DNA of 64,000 nucleotides from Treponema berlinense (GTDB lineage: Bacteria; Spirochaetota; Spirochaetia; Treponematales; Treponemataceae): NCBI RefSeq assembly GCF_900167025.1, contig NZ_FUXC01000002.1:186001-250000 (forward strand). Direction: 5' to 3'. Shown in pieces: positions 51,997-61,241 of this stretch. Numbering within the stretch: position 1 is the first letter of the stretch; each line of letters begins with the position of its first letter. The position numbers and the translations under genes are program-made. The notes below the pieces were generated by a model, which saw nothing but the letters and a program-made list of their open reading frames with translations, searched no databases and was not told the origin of the DNA.

Positions 51997-53127
51997 TTAA
52001 GATAATGAGATTTTCCAGCAGCGGTGTGGTTTTTTGCCGTTGAAATCTTCTGGAATGGTTTGATTTGTTATGTCTTGAATCTGGAAATTGAGTTCAGGAA
52101 GTTTTTGGCGCAGTTCGTCTTCGCTGAATGAGAGGCGGCGGCTGTTTGTCGAAAAATAAAGAGTGCCTTTTGGTTTTAGGATTTTTAGACATTTTTCGCA
52201 GAGAGCGGACCAGTCGCGGTTTATGTCCAGCACGTTTTGTGTGGCCTTTGAATTTGAAAAAGTCGGCGGGTCGAGGATTATTGTGTCGTAGCGGTTTGAT
52301 CCCTGTTCGTTTGGAACTTCCGCATTTTTTTGATTTAAAAAGCCTGTCACATCCTGTCGTGTATAAAAATATTTTGCATTGTCACTAAAGCCGTTTAATG
52401 CCATGTTCTCTTTTGCCCATAAAATGTATGTGTTGCTTAAATCGACGCTTTCGACGCGGATTGCCCTTCCTTCTGCCGCATAAACTGAAAAACTTCCGGT
52501 GTAGCAGAAAAGGTTTAGTACGGATTTGCCCTGGACTGTCTGGCGGATAAGGTTTCGTAAAGGACGGTGGTCTAAAAAAAGACCTGTGTCGAGGTATTCG
52601 CTCAGGTTGATTTTAAAAAGCTGGCCGCATTCTTGAGTCGTGCCTTCGATTTTGTTTTGAGTTTCCAATTTTTCGTACTGGCTGTCGCCTTTTTGCTTTT
52701 TTCGGAGTTTTTTTATGATATGGCTCTGCGGAATCTGTAAAACTTTTGCGGCTGATTCTGCCATTGACTCAAGCCATTTTTCTTCTTCGGATTCGTCTTT
52801 TTCGTACGGGCGCTCGTAAAGATAGAGATGGAGGTAGGTACGCATTTTTGTTTCGGAGATTGCGTTTTGGTCGTTTGACGAAATGTTTAGGTCGTTTTCG
52901 CGAAGAAAGAGAGCGCATTCTGTTTTGTCGGAAATTTCGTCCGGCAGAAATTCGTAGATGTCGGCTGCAAGCGGAACTTCCGGAATGTCCTTGTCGTAAA
53001 GTCGGTAGCAGCTTATTCTGTTTTTGCGCGCCCATTTTTTTAAAAGTTTGTATTTTTTTGAAAGACGGTTGGCAAAAAGTTCTGCCTGATATTGAATTTT
53101 TTTCTGTGAATTATCGTTATTTTGCAT
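51997..53127 (-). CDS. Class I rRNA methyltransferase, RlmK/RlmI-like
   Basis: It resembles the C-terminal (RlmK) half of E. coli RlmKL, which makes m7G in 23S rRNA. Family features: CYRLYDKDIPEVPLAADIYE at the N-terminal side, LFKINLSEYLDTGLFLDHRP, motif I SVLNLFCYTGSFSVYAAEG, and the catalytic-type IILDPPTFSNSK. ATG 53127 (376 residues) is chosen as the start of the conserved region; the longer frame adds a doubtful hydrophobic stretch. It lacks the N-terminal RlmL half, so it makes only one of the two modifications. Confidence 0.85.
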   Translation of the reverse strand: MQNNDNSQKKIQYQAELFANRLSKKYKLLKKWARKNRISCYRLYDKDIPEVPLAADIYEFLPDEISDKTECALFLRENDLNISSNDQNAISETKMRTYLHLYLYERPYEKDESEEEKWLESMAESAAKVLQIPQSHIIKKLRKKQKGDSQYEKLETQNKIEGTTQECGQLFKINLSEYLDTGLFLDHRPLRNLIRQTVQGKSVLNLFCYTGSFSVYAAEGRAIRVESVDLSNTYILWAKENMALNGFSDNAKYFYTRQDVTGFLNQKNAEVPNEQGSNRYDTIILDPPTFSNSKATQNVLDINRDWSALCEKCLKILKPKGTLYFSTNSRRLSFSEDELRQKLPELNFQIQDITNQTIPEDFNGKKPHRCWKISLS

Positions 53128-53361
53128 AAATAAAAAATATATCCTAAAAACTTGAAAAAATACATAGTATAATTGCGGTAAAGTTGAAACAAAGTGCAAT
53201 AAACAGTATAATTTTCAGAGTTTTTCTTAAAACTGCGTTTTTAAGTTGTTAAATACGATGAATTAAAAATTGACGGCATCTTTAGAATTCTGGCTTTGAT
53301 GTGATTCTTTTTGCGGATGCCGGTAAATTACTTTCTTCAAATTTTTTTTAGTGTTGGCATT

Positions 53362-55011
53362 ATGAATTATTCAGAATTAAATTTAAACGAAAGCCTTTTT
53401 AAAGGAATTGACGAAGCCGGTTATGTAGAATGTACTCCGGTTCAAAAACAGGTGCTCGAAGTTTCTCTCGACGGAAGCGATCTTTATGTTCAGTCTCAGA
53501 CTGGAACTGGAAAAACTGCTGCTTTTCTTGTGACAATTATGCAGCAGCTTTTGAGCGGCGGAAAAAGCGAAGGCAAAAAAGCGCTTGTAATGGTTCCTAC
53601 GAGGGAACTTGCTGTTCAGGTTGAAGAAGAAGCCAAAAAACTCGGAAAATTTTCTGGTCTTGAAACTGCTTCTTTTTATGGTGGAGTTGGTTACGAAAAT
53701 CAGATTGACGAGCTTAAAAAGGGTGTTGATATTATTGTTGGAACTCCAGGCCGTATAATTGATTTGCACGAATCAAAAAAAATGGACTTGAACAGCGTTG
53801 CTTATCTTGCGATTGACGAAGCCGACAGAATGTTTGACATGGGGTTTTATCCTGATTTGTGCAAAATTGTAAAATTTTTGCCTGGCTCTGATGTTCGTCA
53901 GACAATGCTTTTTTCCGCAACTTTGAATTCTTATGTAAAAAATCTTGCCTGGGAATATACGAAAGATGCGAAAGAAATCGTAATCGAGGCAAATAATATT
54001 ACGGTTGATGAAATTGATCAGGAGCTTATTCACGTTGCGAGCGATGACAAAATTCCTCTTTTGCTTGGAATTTTGCAGAAAGAAAATCCTGAAAGCCTGA
54101 TTATTTTCTGCAATACAAAAAAAATGTGCGAAATTCTTTCAAAACGCCTGAAACTGAACGGTGTTAAAAATGAATTTATAATCGGAGATTTGCCGCAGAG
54201 CCGCCGTCTTAAGATTATGGATAATTTTAAGGACGGAAAAATAAAATGTCTTATTGCGACCGATGTTGCGGCGCGCGGAATTGACGTGAACGACCTTGCG
54301 ATGGTTGTAAACTTTGATTTGCCGAACGAAGCGGAAAATTATGTTCACAGAATTGGACGTACTGCTCGTGCCGGAAAAAGCGGAAAAGCCTACAGTTTCT
54401 GTTCTGAACAGGACGTTTATTCTTTAATGCCGATTGAGCGTTATATTGAAAAACAGATTCCTTCAAGACTTGCTGTTCAGGAGGAATTTGTTGAAGATAA
54501 GAGCCGCAATGTTTACATAAAGCTTGATTCTGAAAAAAAACGGGAAGAACGCGAGCAAAAACAAAAGTCATTCTCAAGACGTTCAGAAAGAAAGCAAAGT
54601 GGAAAATCGGCAGGAAGATACGAAAAGAAGGCGAATTCAAACTCTTCTGCAAAACGCCGCACAACCGACGAAGAGCTTGCAAAATTGAGCGGAATGACTG
54701 CTGACGAAAGAATGAAATATTACAAGGAAAAATATTCAAACCTTTCAAAAACAGGCAGTTCTGTTTCGGAAAATGGCGGAAATTCAAAAAAATCGTCGGC
54801 ATCGAAAAATTCTGCAAAAAATGCCAGTTCTTCTAAAAACGGAAAATCTGTCAAAAACGCGAAAAACAATTTTTCAAAAACTGGCGGAAAAAAATCGCCT
54901 CAAAAGCAGAATTTTAACGGACAAAATAAAAAAACTGCTTTAAAAGCAAGTGCAAAAAATAATAAAAAAACTGGAATTTTTGATAGAATTAAGAAATTCT
55001 TTTCAAAATAA
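53362..55011 (+). CDS. DEAD-box RNA helicase with basic C-terminal tail
   Basis: Motifs in order: Q (CTPVQKQVLE), I (SQTGTGKT), Ia (PTRELAVQ), Ib (GTPGRIID), II (AIDEADRMFDMGF), III (SATL), V (ATDVAARGIDV) and VI (HRIGRTARAG). After about residue 395 a tail of 150 residues, rich in Lys, Ser and Asn with GGN/GGK patches, is probably disordered and binds RNA nonspecifically, as in RhlE/CsdA types. ATG 53362 starts the core. It is distinct from the DEVD helicase at 18706. Confidence 0.93.
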   Translation: MNYSELNLNESLFKGIDEAGYVECTPVQKQVLEVSLDGSDLYVQSQTGTGKTAAFLVTIMQQLLSGGKSEGKKALVMVPTRELAVQVEEEAKKLGKFSGLETASFYGGVGYENQIDELKKGVDIIVGTPGRIIDLHESKKMDLNSVAYLAIDEADRMFDMGFYPDLCKIVKFLPGSDVRQTMLFSATLNSYVKNLAWEYTKDAKEIVIEANNITVDEIDQELIHVASDDKIPLLLGILQKENPESLIIFCNTKKMCEILSKRLKLNGVKNEFIIGDLPQSRRLKIMDNFKDGKIKCLIATDVAARGIDVNDLAMVVNFDLPNEAENYVHRIGRTARAGKSGKAYSFCSEQDVYSLMPIERYIEKQIPSRLAVQEEFVEDKSRNVYIKLDSEKKREEREQKQKSFSRRSERKQSGKSAGRYEKKANSNSSAKRRTTDEELAKLSGMTADERMKYYKEKYSNLSKTGSSVSENGGNSKKSSASKNSAKNASSSKNGKSVKNAKNNFSKTGGKKSPQKQNFNGQNKKTALKASAKNNKKTGIFDRIKKFFSK

Positions 55012-55062
55012 CAAAATAAGTAAAAAAAATTAACAAAAACAACTTTTAAAAGGGAGACATAA

Positions 55063-56703
55063 ATGATTACAGTTTCGGACGTAAGCCTTCATTTTAGCGA
55101 AAAACCGCTTTTTAAAGACGTAAATTTAAAATTTACGGCAGGAAACTGCTACGGAATTATCGGTGCAAACGGCGCAGGAAAATCAACTTTCTTGAAAGTT
55201 CTTTCCGGTGAACAGGACCGCGATTCCGGCGAAATTATCATAACTCCTGGAGAGCGCATGGCCGTTCTTAAACAGGACCACTTTGCATTTGACAGTTACA
55301 GTGTAAAAGAAACCGTAATGATGGGTTATCCAAAACTTTATGAAGTTTCTAAAGCACGCGATGAAATTTATGCAAAAGAAGATTTTACCGAAGAAGATGG
55401 AATAAAATCAGCAGAACTCGAGGCTCAGTTTGGAGAACTCGGCGGTTACGAATCAGAAAACCAGATTGAGCAGATGCTTTCTGGTCTTGGTCTTGAAGAA
55501 AAATATCATGACAAAATGATGAGCGAACTTGATGAATCTCAGAAAGTCCGTGTTCTCTTGGCACAGGCTCTTTTTGGAAATCCGGATATTCTTGTCCTCG
55601 ACGAACCGACAAACGGTCTTGACCTTGAGTCAATTAGCTGGCTTGAAGACTTTTTGCTTGATTTTGAGAACGTTGTAATTGTTGTAAGCCACGACCGCCA
55701 CTTTTTGAACACTGTTTGTACAGTTATTTGCGATATTGACTACGGAAAAATCACTCAGTTTGCCGGAAACTATGACTTCTGGTACCAGATGAGCCAGATT
55801 CTTCAGAAGCAGGCAAAGGATCAGAAGCGTAAAAACGAAGAAAAAGCAAAGGATTTGAAAGAATTTATCCAGAGATTCGCTTCAAATGCCGCAAAATCTC
55901 GTCAGGCAACCAGCCGCAAGAAAATTCTCGAAAAACTTGAACTTGATGACCTTCCTGTCACAAGCCGCAAATTTCCGTTTGTACAGTTCAAACCTGACCG
56001 CGAAATCGGAAACAATGTTCTTGAATGCCGCAAGCTCAATTCAAAGGACGAGGATGGAGTTCAGCTTTTGAACGACTTTAGCCTTATTGTAAACCGCACT
56101 GACAAAATTGCATTTGTCGGAGTTGAGCACAACACTATTTCTTCCCTGTTCGACATAATTTCTGGCGAAAAAAAGGCGGAAAGCGGAGAATATTTCTGGG
56201 GTCAGACGACAAGCTGTTCTTATTTGGCACGTGACAACAACCAGTTTTTCAATAACGACTACAATATTACCGAATGGTTAAAACAGTTCTCAAAAGAGCA
56301 GGATGATGCTTATGTCCGCGGATTCTTGGGAAGAATGCTTTTTTCTGGCGATGAATCGCTTAAAAAAGTGAAGATTCTTTCCGGAGGCGAAAAAGTACGA
56401 TGTATGCTTTCAAAATTGATGCTTGCCGGTTCAAATATCCTTATTATGGACGATCCGACAAATCATCTTGACCTTGAGGCGATTGAAAGCTTAAACCGTG
56501 CGCTTGTTGATTTCCCTGGAGTAATTCTCTTTACAAGTCACGACCACGAATTTATTTCTACAATTGCAAACCGCATAGTCGAAATTACACCAAAAGGCGT
56601 AATTGACCGCATGATGCCGTTTGACGATTACATGGCAGATGACCAGATTCGTGCTATGCGCGAGGAATATTACAAAGATTCGGACAGAAAAATTAAATTC
56701 TAA
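55063..56703 (+). CDS. ABC-F ATPase, YbiT-type, with one degenerate ATP site
   Basis: ABC-F proteins act on ribosomes. NBD1 has Walker A GANGAGKST, but its signature is replaced by LDESQKVR. Its Walker B is ILVLDEPTNGLDL. NBD2 has a degenerate Walker A (GVEHNTISS, no lysine), a good signature LSGGEKVR and Walker B ILIMDDPTNHLDL. The interdomain linker has RFASNAAKSRQATSRKK, as in E. coli YbiT, and the 546-residue length fits. Site 1 (NBD1 Walker A, NBD2 signature) is intact, while site 2 should not hydrolyse ATP. Confidence 0.9.
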   Translation: MITVSDVSLHFSEKPLFKDVNLKFTAGNCYGIIGANGAGKSTFLKVLSGEQDRDSGEIIITPGERMAVLKQDHFAFDSYSVKETVMMGYPKLYEVSKARDEIYAKEDFTEEDGIKSAELEAQFGELGGYESENQIEQMLSGLGLEEKYHDKMMSELDESQKVRVLLAQALFGNPDILVLDEPTNGLDLESISWLEDFLLDFENVVIVVSHDRHFLNTVCTVICDIDYGKITQFAGNYDFWYQMSQILQKQAKDQKRKNEEKAKDLKEFIQRFASNAAKSRQATSRKKILEKLELDDLPVTSRKFPFVQFKPDREIGNNVLECRKLNSKDEDGVQLLNDFSLIVNRTDKIAFVGVEHNTISSLFDIISGEKKAESGEYFWGQTTSCSYLARDNNQFFNNDYNITEWLKQFSKEQDDAYVRGFLGRMLFSGDESLKKVKILSGGEKVRCMLSKLMLAGSNILIMDDPTNHLDLEAIESLNRALVDFPGVILFTSHDHEFISTIANRIVEITPKGVIDRMMPFDDYMADDQIRAMREEYYKDSDRKIKF

Positions 56704-56796
56704 TTGTTAGAATTTGAATGCTTTTGCTGTGCAAAAAATTAAAAGTTTTGCGCAGCAAAAAAAGTAAAAAATTTTAAAAAAATTGCAATTTTGCTA

Positions 56797-56825
56797 TTGA
56801 CCAAAAATATCAATTTAGTTATAGT
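56797..56825 (+). promoter_or_regulatory. Promoter of tRNA-Phe
   Basis: TTGACC (56797-56802) and TATAGT (56820-56825), spacer 17 bases, 13 bases before the tRNA. Confidence 0.75.
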
Positions 56826-56838
56826 AATATACATCAAT

Positions 56839-56911
56839 GCCGCAGTAGCTCAGTTGGTAGAGCGCCGGACTGAAAATCCGTATGTCGTTGGTTCGATTCC
56901 AACCTGTGGCA
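56839..56911 (+). tRNA. tRNA-Phe (GAA)
   Basis: The acceptor GCCGCAG pairs with CTGTGGC with one wobble. The anticodon loop is CTGAAAA (anticodon GAA), the T arm is GTTGG-TTCGATT-CCAAC, and the discriminator is A. CCA is not encoded. Confidence 0.96.
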
Positions 56912-56945
56912 AAAGGCTTCTGACAGACTCAGGAGCCTTTTTTAT
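56912..56945 (+). terminator. Terminator of tRNA-Phe
   Basis: AAAGGCTTCTGA pairs with TCAGGAGCCTTT (one G-U), loop CAGAC, then a T-rich run. Confidence 0.8.
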
Positions 56946-57077
56946 TTTAAATTCTTAAAACAAAATTATTTGTAAGATATTATTTTTGCGTTACAATTCT
57001 ATAAGTCGGACGATTGTCTCGTTCAGCTTTTGTTTTTGAAATTAAGTTATTTGTTTTTTTTACAGGAGGATATTTCA

Positions 57078-58055
57078 ATGAAAAAAATAAAATTCTTGGG
57101 ATCGGTTGCGCTTTTTGCTCTCCTTTCCACATCTGTTTTTGCCTGGAAACCTGAAGATATTACACCAGGTTGGGTTGAAAATTTTAATTCGCAGGCAGAT
57201 GAAATTAGCAATGGTTTTGATGATTTCTCAAAACAGCTTGCCGCTGCGGTTCCTCAGGCTGCAACTCAGCAGAATGTCTGGTCTGACGCTTATATCGGCC
57301 AGTTGATTTCGCTTCCGCCTCATCTTGGTGGAGGAGTAAATATCGGTTTTACTCACATTGATACAAGCGGATTAAAGCAGGCTATCGAAGCTTTGCAGCT
57401 TGACGACATTGACATTAAGAGCAGCTATTATTTTCCGGTTTTTACGGCTGACCTCCGTATTGGCGGAATTTTGCTTCCTTTCGATTTTGACATTGCTGTT
57501 ATGAAAACTGGAAAAATGAGCACTTCTCAGTTCGGTGCAGATCTTGATGTTGATTTGCTTACAGTCGGAATGGACGTGCGCTATGCTCTGTTTAAGGGCG
57601 GACTTATAATGCCAAAAATCAGTGTCGGTGCAGGTTATTTCTACAATCAGGGAACTTTTGGAGTTTCTTCGGATTATGCGAAGGCAAATGTTGATTACAA
57701 AGTTCACACAATGTATCTTCAGGCTCAGGTTTCTAAAAAATTCCTTTTTGTAACTCCATTTGTTGGTTTGAGAGGACTTGTTTCTAAGGCGGACAATACT
57801 TGGGACTGGGCTTACAGCGGAGCTTATGCAGATCAGATTGAAACTGTTGCGGGAACACTTGGAGCAAAGGTTAAAGACAACGGTTCTTATAAGACAGATT
57901 CGTTTGATTTTAACGCAATTCAGCCTCAGATTTTTGCAGGTGTAGGCGTTAATTTCTTTGTTCTCGACTTTACTCTCAGCATTACTGCCGACTTGCGTCA
58001 TATTACAGATGACGGCTTGTGGTCAGGAGCTGCAAGTTTAAGACTTTCCCTGTAG
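57078..58055 (+). CDS. Outer-membrane beta-barrel protein
   Basis: A signal peptide (residues 1-21, ending SVFA) leads to a mature part of alternating hydrophobic strands (YFPVFTADLRIGGILLPFDF, LDVDLLTVGMDVRYALFKGG, PQIFAGVGVNFFVLDFTLSI), with an amphipathic last strand ASLRLSL. It is probably a treponemal surface barrel; the family name is unclear. RBS AGGAGG lies 8-9 bases upstream of ATG 57078. It has its own terminator. Confidence 0.8.
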   Translation: MKKIKFLGSVALFALLSTSVFAWKPEDITPGWVENFNSQADEISNGFDDFSKQLAAAVPQAATQQNVWSDAYIGQLISLPPHLGGGVNIGFTHIDTSGLKQAIEALQLDDIDIKSSYYFPVFTADLRIGGILLPFDFDIAVMKTGKMSTSQFGADLDVDLLTVGMDVRYALFKGGLIMPKISVGAGYFYNQGTFGVSSDYAKANVDYKVHTMYLQAQVSKKFLFVTPFVGLRGLVSKADNTWDWAYSGAYADQIETVAGTLGAKVKDNGSYKTDSFDFNAIQPQIFAGVGVNFFVLDFTLSITADLRHITDDGLWSGAASLRLSL

Positions 58056-58080
58056 TTTTATAAGTGAATTTAAAAATTGG

Positions 58081-58108
58081 GCCGGTTGATTTTTCAGCCG
58101 GCTTTTTT
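58081..58108 (+). terminator. Terminator of the barrel-protein gene
   Basis: GCCGGTTGA pairs with TCAGCCGGC (one G-U) over a TTTT loop, followed by a T run. Confidence 0.8.
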
Positions 58109-58144
58109 CTTGTCTAAAGAAAAAAACTGTGTCATAATAACACA

Positions 58145-59290
58145 ATGAGCATAAAAATTGTTTTTGCTGGTGGCGGAACAGGCGGACACATTTATCCGGG
58201 ACTTGCCGTTGCCGATGAATTAAAAAAAATTGCAGAAAAAAATAATCTTAAAATAAGAATTTACTGGTTCGGAAATTCTTCCGGAATGGACAGAACACTC
58301 GTCGAAAAAAGCGGAAGTGCCGACAGGTTTTGCGCAATTCCTTCTGGCAAACTACGGCGATATTTTTCAATAAAAAACTTTTTTGATGTTTTTAAAATTA
58401 TCGCAGGAATTGCGGTTTCTTTTTTCAGGCTTTTATTTATTCGTCCGGCTGTTGTTTTTTCTAAAGGCGGATTTGTTTCTGTTCCTCCTTGTTTTGCCGC
58501 GCGAATTTTGCGGATTCCTGTTTTTACGCATGAGTGTGATTTTACACCAGGACTTGCAACAAAAATAAATTCGCGCTTTGCTTCAAAAATTCTGGTTTCT
58601 TATCCGGAAACTGTAAAATTTCTTCCAAAAAACAAACAGAGCATTGCCGTTGTGACCGGAAATCCTGTTCGCCCTGTGTTTTATGAAGCTGATGCACAAA
58701 AAGGACGGAAATTTCTTTTTGAAGGAAAGAATGCGGATTTAAAAAAGCCTGTTCTTCTTGTACTTGGTGGAAGTCTTGGCGCTCATCAGTTGAATGAACT
58801 TGTTGTAGAAAATTTGGCCTGGCTGACAGAGCATTTTAACGTAGTTCATCAATGTGGTTCAAAAGATGCAAATTTTGTGCCTGCTCAAACGGACAGTTAT
58901 TTTCCTTATCCGTTTATTTATGAGCAGATGCCTGATGTTATTGCTTGTGCGGATGTTATTCTTTCGAGGGCAGGAGCAAATACAGTCTGGGAAAGCGCTG
59001 TTGAAAAAAAGCCTTCTGTTCTTATTCCGTTGTGTGGAAATGGAACCCGGGGCGATCAGGTTGACAATGCAAATTTCTTTAAGGAGCGCGGAGCCGCTTT
59101 TGTTTTGACAGGAAACGAAGCGGTTTTTGAGAATTTACGGAATTGTCTTGAAAAACTCTTGGACAAAAAGGAAAGAGATTTAATGTCTCAAAAAATGGCA
59201 GAACTCGCATCTGGAAAAAGAGCTTCCTTAAAAATTGCTGAATTGATTTTTAAAAGTATAGGAGGTACGATAAAAGTTACATCCGTGTAA
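58145..59290 (+). CDS. murG: MurG, UDP-GlcNAc transferase of peptidoglycan synthesis
   Basis: MurG converts lipid I to lipid II on the inner membrane. The N-terminal GGGTGGHIYPGLAVADEL loop, RRYFSIKNFFDVFKI, SKGGFVSVPPCFAARILRIP, and HECDFTPGLATK are typical; the C-terminal half has LVLGGSLGAHQLNELV and SRAGANTVWESAVEKKPSVL with the donor site GDQVDNANFF. Length 381 is slightly long. In T. pallidum it also neighbours a cvpA-holB-atoS-atoC run, from memory. Confidence 0.95.
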   Translation: MSIKIVFAGGGTGGHIYPGLAVADELKKIAEKNNLKIRIYWFGNSSGMDRTLVEKSGSADRFCAIPSGKLRRYFSIKNFFDVFKIIAGIAVSFFRLLFIRPAVVFSKGGFVSVPPCFAARILRIPVFTHECDFTPGLATKINSRFASKILVSYPETVKFLPKNKQSIAVVTGNPVRPVFYEADAQKGRKFLFEGKNADLKKPVLLVLGGSLGAHQLNELVVENLAWLTEHFNVVHQCGSKDANFVPAQTDSYFPYPFIYEQMPDVIACADVILSRAGANTVWESAVEKKPSVLIPLCGNGTRGDQVDNANFFKERGAAFVLTGNEAVFENLRNCLEKLLDKKERDLMSQKMAELASGKRASLKIAELIFKSIGGTIKVTSV

Positions 59291-59298
59291 TTTTTATC

Positions 59299-59369
59299 AT
59301 TACAGTTTGTTTAAGCGTTGCTTTTACAGACTTTGATTCTCGCCATCCATGGCTCGCCGCTAACGCGGA
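59299..59369 (+). repeat. Short repeat upstream of cvpA, copy 1
   Basis: AAGCGTTGCTTTTACAGA, GATTCTCGCC and CGCTAACGCGGA recur at 61162-61222, before the histidine kinase gene. This copy has 14 extra bases (ATCCATGGCTCGCC). It is non-coding. Confidence 0.7.
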
Positions 59370-59430
59370 CTTTTTAAAAGTCAATCCTAAGACTGAAGTT
59401 TTAATATTGACTTTTTATAGGAGAAAAATA

Positions 59431-59910
59431 ATGCATTTTGGCTTTATTGATGTAGTTTTTTTTATAATAGTTTTATTTTTTGCAATAACTGCTTGTGCAA
59501 AGGGTTTTTTGAAGGAATTGTTCGGAAAACTTGCTCTTGTCGCTGGAATTCTCGTTGCAGTATTTTTTTGTGGCAGTTTAAGTCCTTTTCTTGAAAAAAT
59601 AATAAAAATAAAGAGCGTTTGTCTTGTTATTTCATTTATACTTCTATTTATAGTTGTTTTTTTGTTCGTAAAAATTTTACAGACAATTATTGCAGGACTT
59701 TTTAAAGGTGAAATCTTAAAAAGTCTTGATAAAATTCTGGGATTTGCGATTGGAATGGCGGAAGGTCTTATAATTGTCAGCGCAATTGTAATCGTGTTAA
59801 AAGCTCAGCCGTGGTTTTCTACTGATTTTATTGACAGTACATTTTTTTGGACGTATTTTTCACCAATCCTTGCAAAACCAATTGTAACTTTGGGAGCGGT
59901 TTTTGTCTAA
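59431..59910 (+). CDS. cvpA: CvpA-family membrane protein
   Basis: The 159-residue protein has four hydrophobic helices. The family pattern is DVVFFIIVLFFAITACAKGF with KELFGKLALVAGI near the N terminus, then ILGFAIGMAEGLIIVSAIVI. CvpA proteins are envelope-associated with imprecise function. AGGAG lies 7 bases before ATG 59431. Its stop shares one base with the next start (TAATG). Confidence 0.85.
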   Translation: MHFGFIDVVFFIIVLFFAITACAKGFLKELFGKLALVAGILVAVFFCGSLSPFLEKIIKIKSVCLVISFILLFIVVFLFVKILQTIIAGLFKGEILKSLDKILGFAIGMAEGLIIVSAIVIVLKAQPWFSTDFIDSTFFWTYFSPILAKPIVTLGAVFV

Positions 59911-61145
59911 TGTTTGAAAATCTTTTGTATCAGGACGCGGCATCTCTTTTGACGCTCGACATAAAAAACAAAACACTTCCGTCTTCAATTTTGCTTTCTG
60001 GACCTCAATCTTCCGGAAAACTGACCTGTGCGCTTGAACTTGCACGGGTTCTTTCCTGTACAGAACCTTTGCCAGAAAAAAAAGGAAACTGGCTTTGCAA
60101 CTGTCCTTCCTGCCGCAAACAAAAGGAACTTGCCGGAACAAATGTCATTTTGGCGGGTCCCCGTGACTGTTCGCTGGAAATTCTTGCCGCTACAAGAACA
60201 CTTTTGGACGCCGGAGCAAATAATTATTCGTATTTGCCTGCCGCCCGTTACCTTTACATTCGTTCTGTTCGAAAACTTGTTCTGCGTTTTAGTCCTGTAT
60301 TGTGGGAAGGCGATGACAAACTTTCAAAACTTTCGCCGCTTGTAGAAGAAATAAATGAACAGCTTGAACGTCTTAATCCTGAATTTCCTGTTCCTGCAAA
60401 TGAAGAACTGGATGAAATTACAAAAAAAATTCTTCAGTCTGCGCAAAAACTGGAGTCAACTTTTATGTACGATTCTCTTCCGATTGACCACATAAGAAAG
60501 GCTTCGTTTTGGACAAGAATGAAATCTAATGACGGAAAAAAAGTTCTTATCATTGAAAATGCGGACAAAATGAATGAAAGTTGCCGGAATGCGCTTTTAA
60601 AAATTCTTGAAGAACCGCCAGAAGATGCTGTATTTATTCTTACGACTGCAAGCCGTGGAGCCGTAATGCCGACTATTCTTTCGAGGGTTCGTACTTACAG
60701 TTTTGTCGAGCGTACTCAAAATCAGCAGCGCGAAGTGATAGAAAGAGTTTTTCATGACAATGCTGACAAGGGAAACGGTCAAATTCAAGAATATTTACAG
60801 ACTTTTTTGCCTGTTTCTCCCAAAAATATAAAATCAACAGCGGAATTTTTTTATAACGGAATTAGGGAAAATAAACTTATTCAAATCAGCGAAATCGTAA
60901 AAAAATGCGAAGATTTTGAGCCGCGCACAATGTTCAAGATTTTTTTACAGGGAATTCTTGAGGCTCAGAAATCTCCTGTTGATAAAGATGAAAATTCCGG
61001 ACGAAACGCAGAAGTCGAAATAAAAAATATTCAGGCTGTAAGGCAGTGTTTTAACAACGTTTCTGTTTATAATCAAAAACCAGTTGCAGCATTGGAAAAA
61101 CTTTACAGGGATTTGGCAGGAATCAGAAAGGCGAATTTGTTTTAA
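59910..61145 (+). CDS. holB: DNA polymerase III delta-prime-type clamp-loader subunit
   Basis: The AAA+ clamp-loader pattern is seen: LPSSILLSGPQSSGKLTCAL (a P-loop whose usual Ser/Thr after Lys is Leu), a zinc module CNCPSCRKQ, the KVLIIENADKMNESCRNALL segment, LKILEEPPEDAVFILTT and LSRVRTYSF. As in delta-prime, the altered P-loop suggests weak or no ATP hydrolysis. A segment of about 70 residues (150-220) separates the zinc module from the Walker B region, longer than usual. It overlaps cvpA by one base. Confidence 0.8.
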   Translation: MFENLLYQDAASLLTLDIKNKTLPSSILLSGPQSSGKLTCALELARVLSCTEPLPEKKGNWLCNCPSCRKQKELAGTNVILAGPRDCSLEILAATRTLLDAGANNYSYLPAARYLYIRSVRKLVLRFSPVLWEGDDKLSKLSPLVEEINEQLERLNPEFPVPANEELDEITKKILQSAQKLESTFMYDSLPIDHIRKASFWTRMKSNDGKKVLIIENADKMNESCRNALLKILEEPPEDAVFILTTASRGAVMPTILSRVRTYSFVERTQNQQREVIERVFHDNADKGNGQIQEYLQTFLPVSPKNIKSTAEFFYNGIRENKLIQISEIVKKCEDFEPRTMFKIFLQGILEAQKSPVDKDENSGRNAEVEIKNIQAVRQCFNNVSVYNQKPVAALEKLYRDLAGIRKANLF

Positions 61146-61161
61146 AACTGTCTGGATAAAA

Positions 61162-61222
61162 ATTACGGATTGTTTGCTCAAGCGTTGCTTTCACAAACAG
61201 TGATTCTCGCCGCTAACGCGGA
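61162..61222 (+). repeat. Short repeat upstream of atoS, copy 2
   Basis: It is the second copy of the element at 59299-59369: AAGCGTTGCTTTCACAAACA, TGATTCTCGCC and GCTAACGCGGA. The rest of the gap before the kinase holds its ribosome site. Confidence 0.7.
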
Positions 61223-61241
61223 GTTTTTATTAGGAGGATTT

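Noticed and set aside
54251-54817. 188-residue minus-strand ORF
   Set aside because: It lies opposite the Lys/Ser-rich tail of the DEAD-box helicase and has no recognisable domain.
61170-61241. Longer N terminus of the histidine kinase
   Set aside because: The extra 24 codons are translated from the dispersed repeat, and the ATG at 61242 has a strong AGGAGG site.
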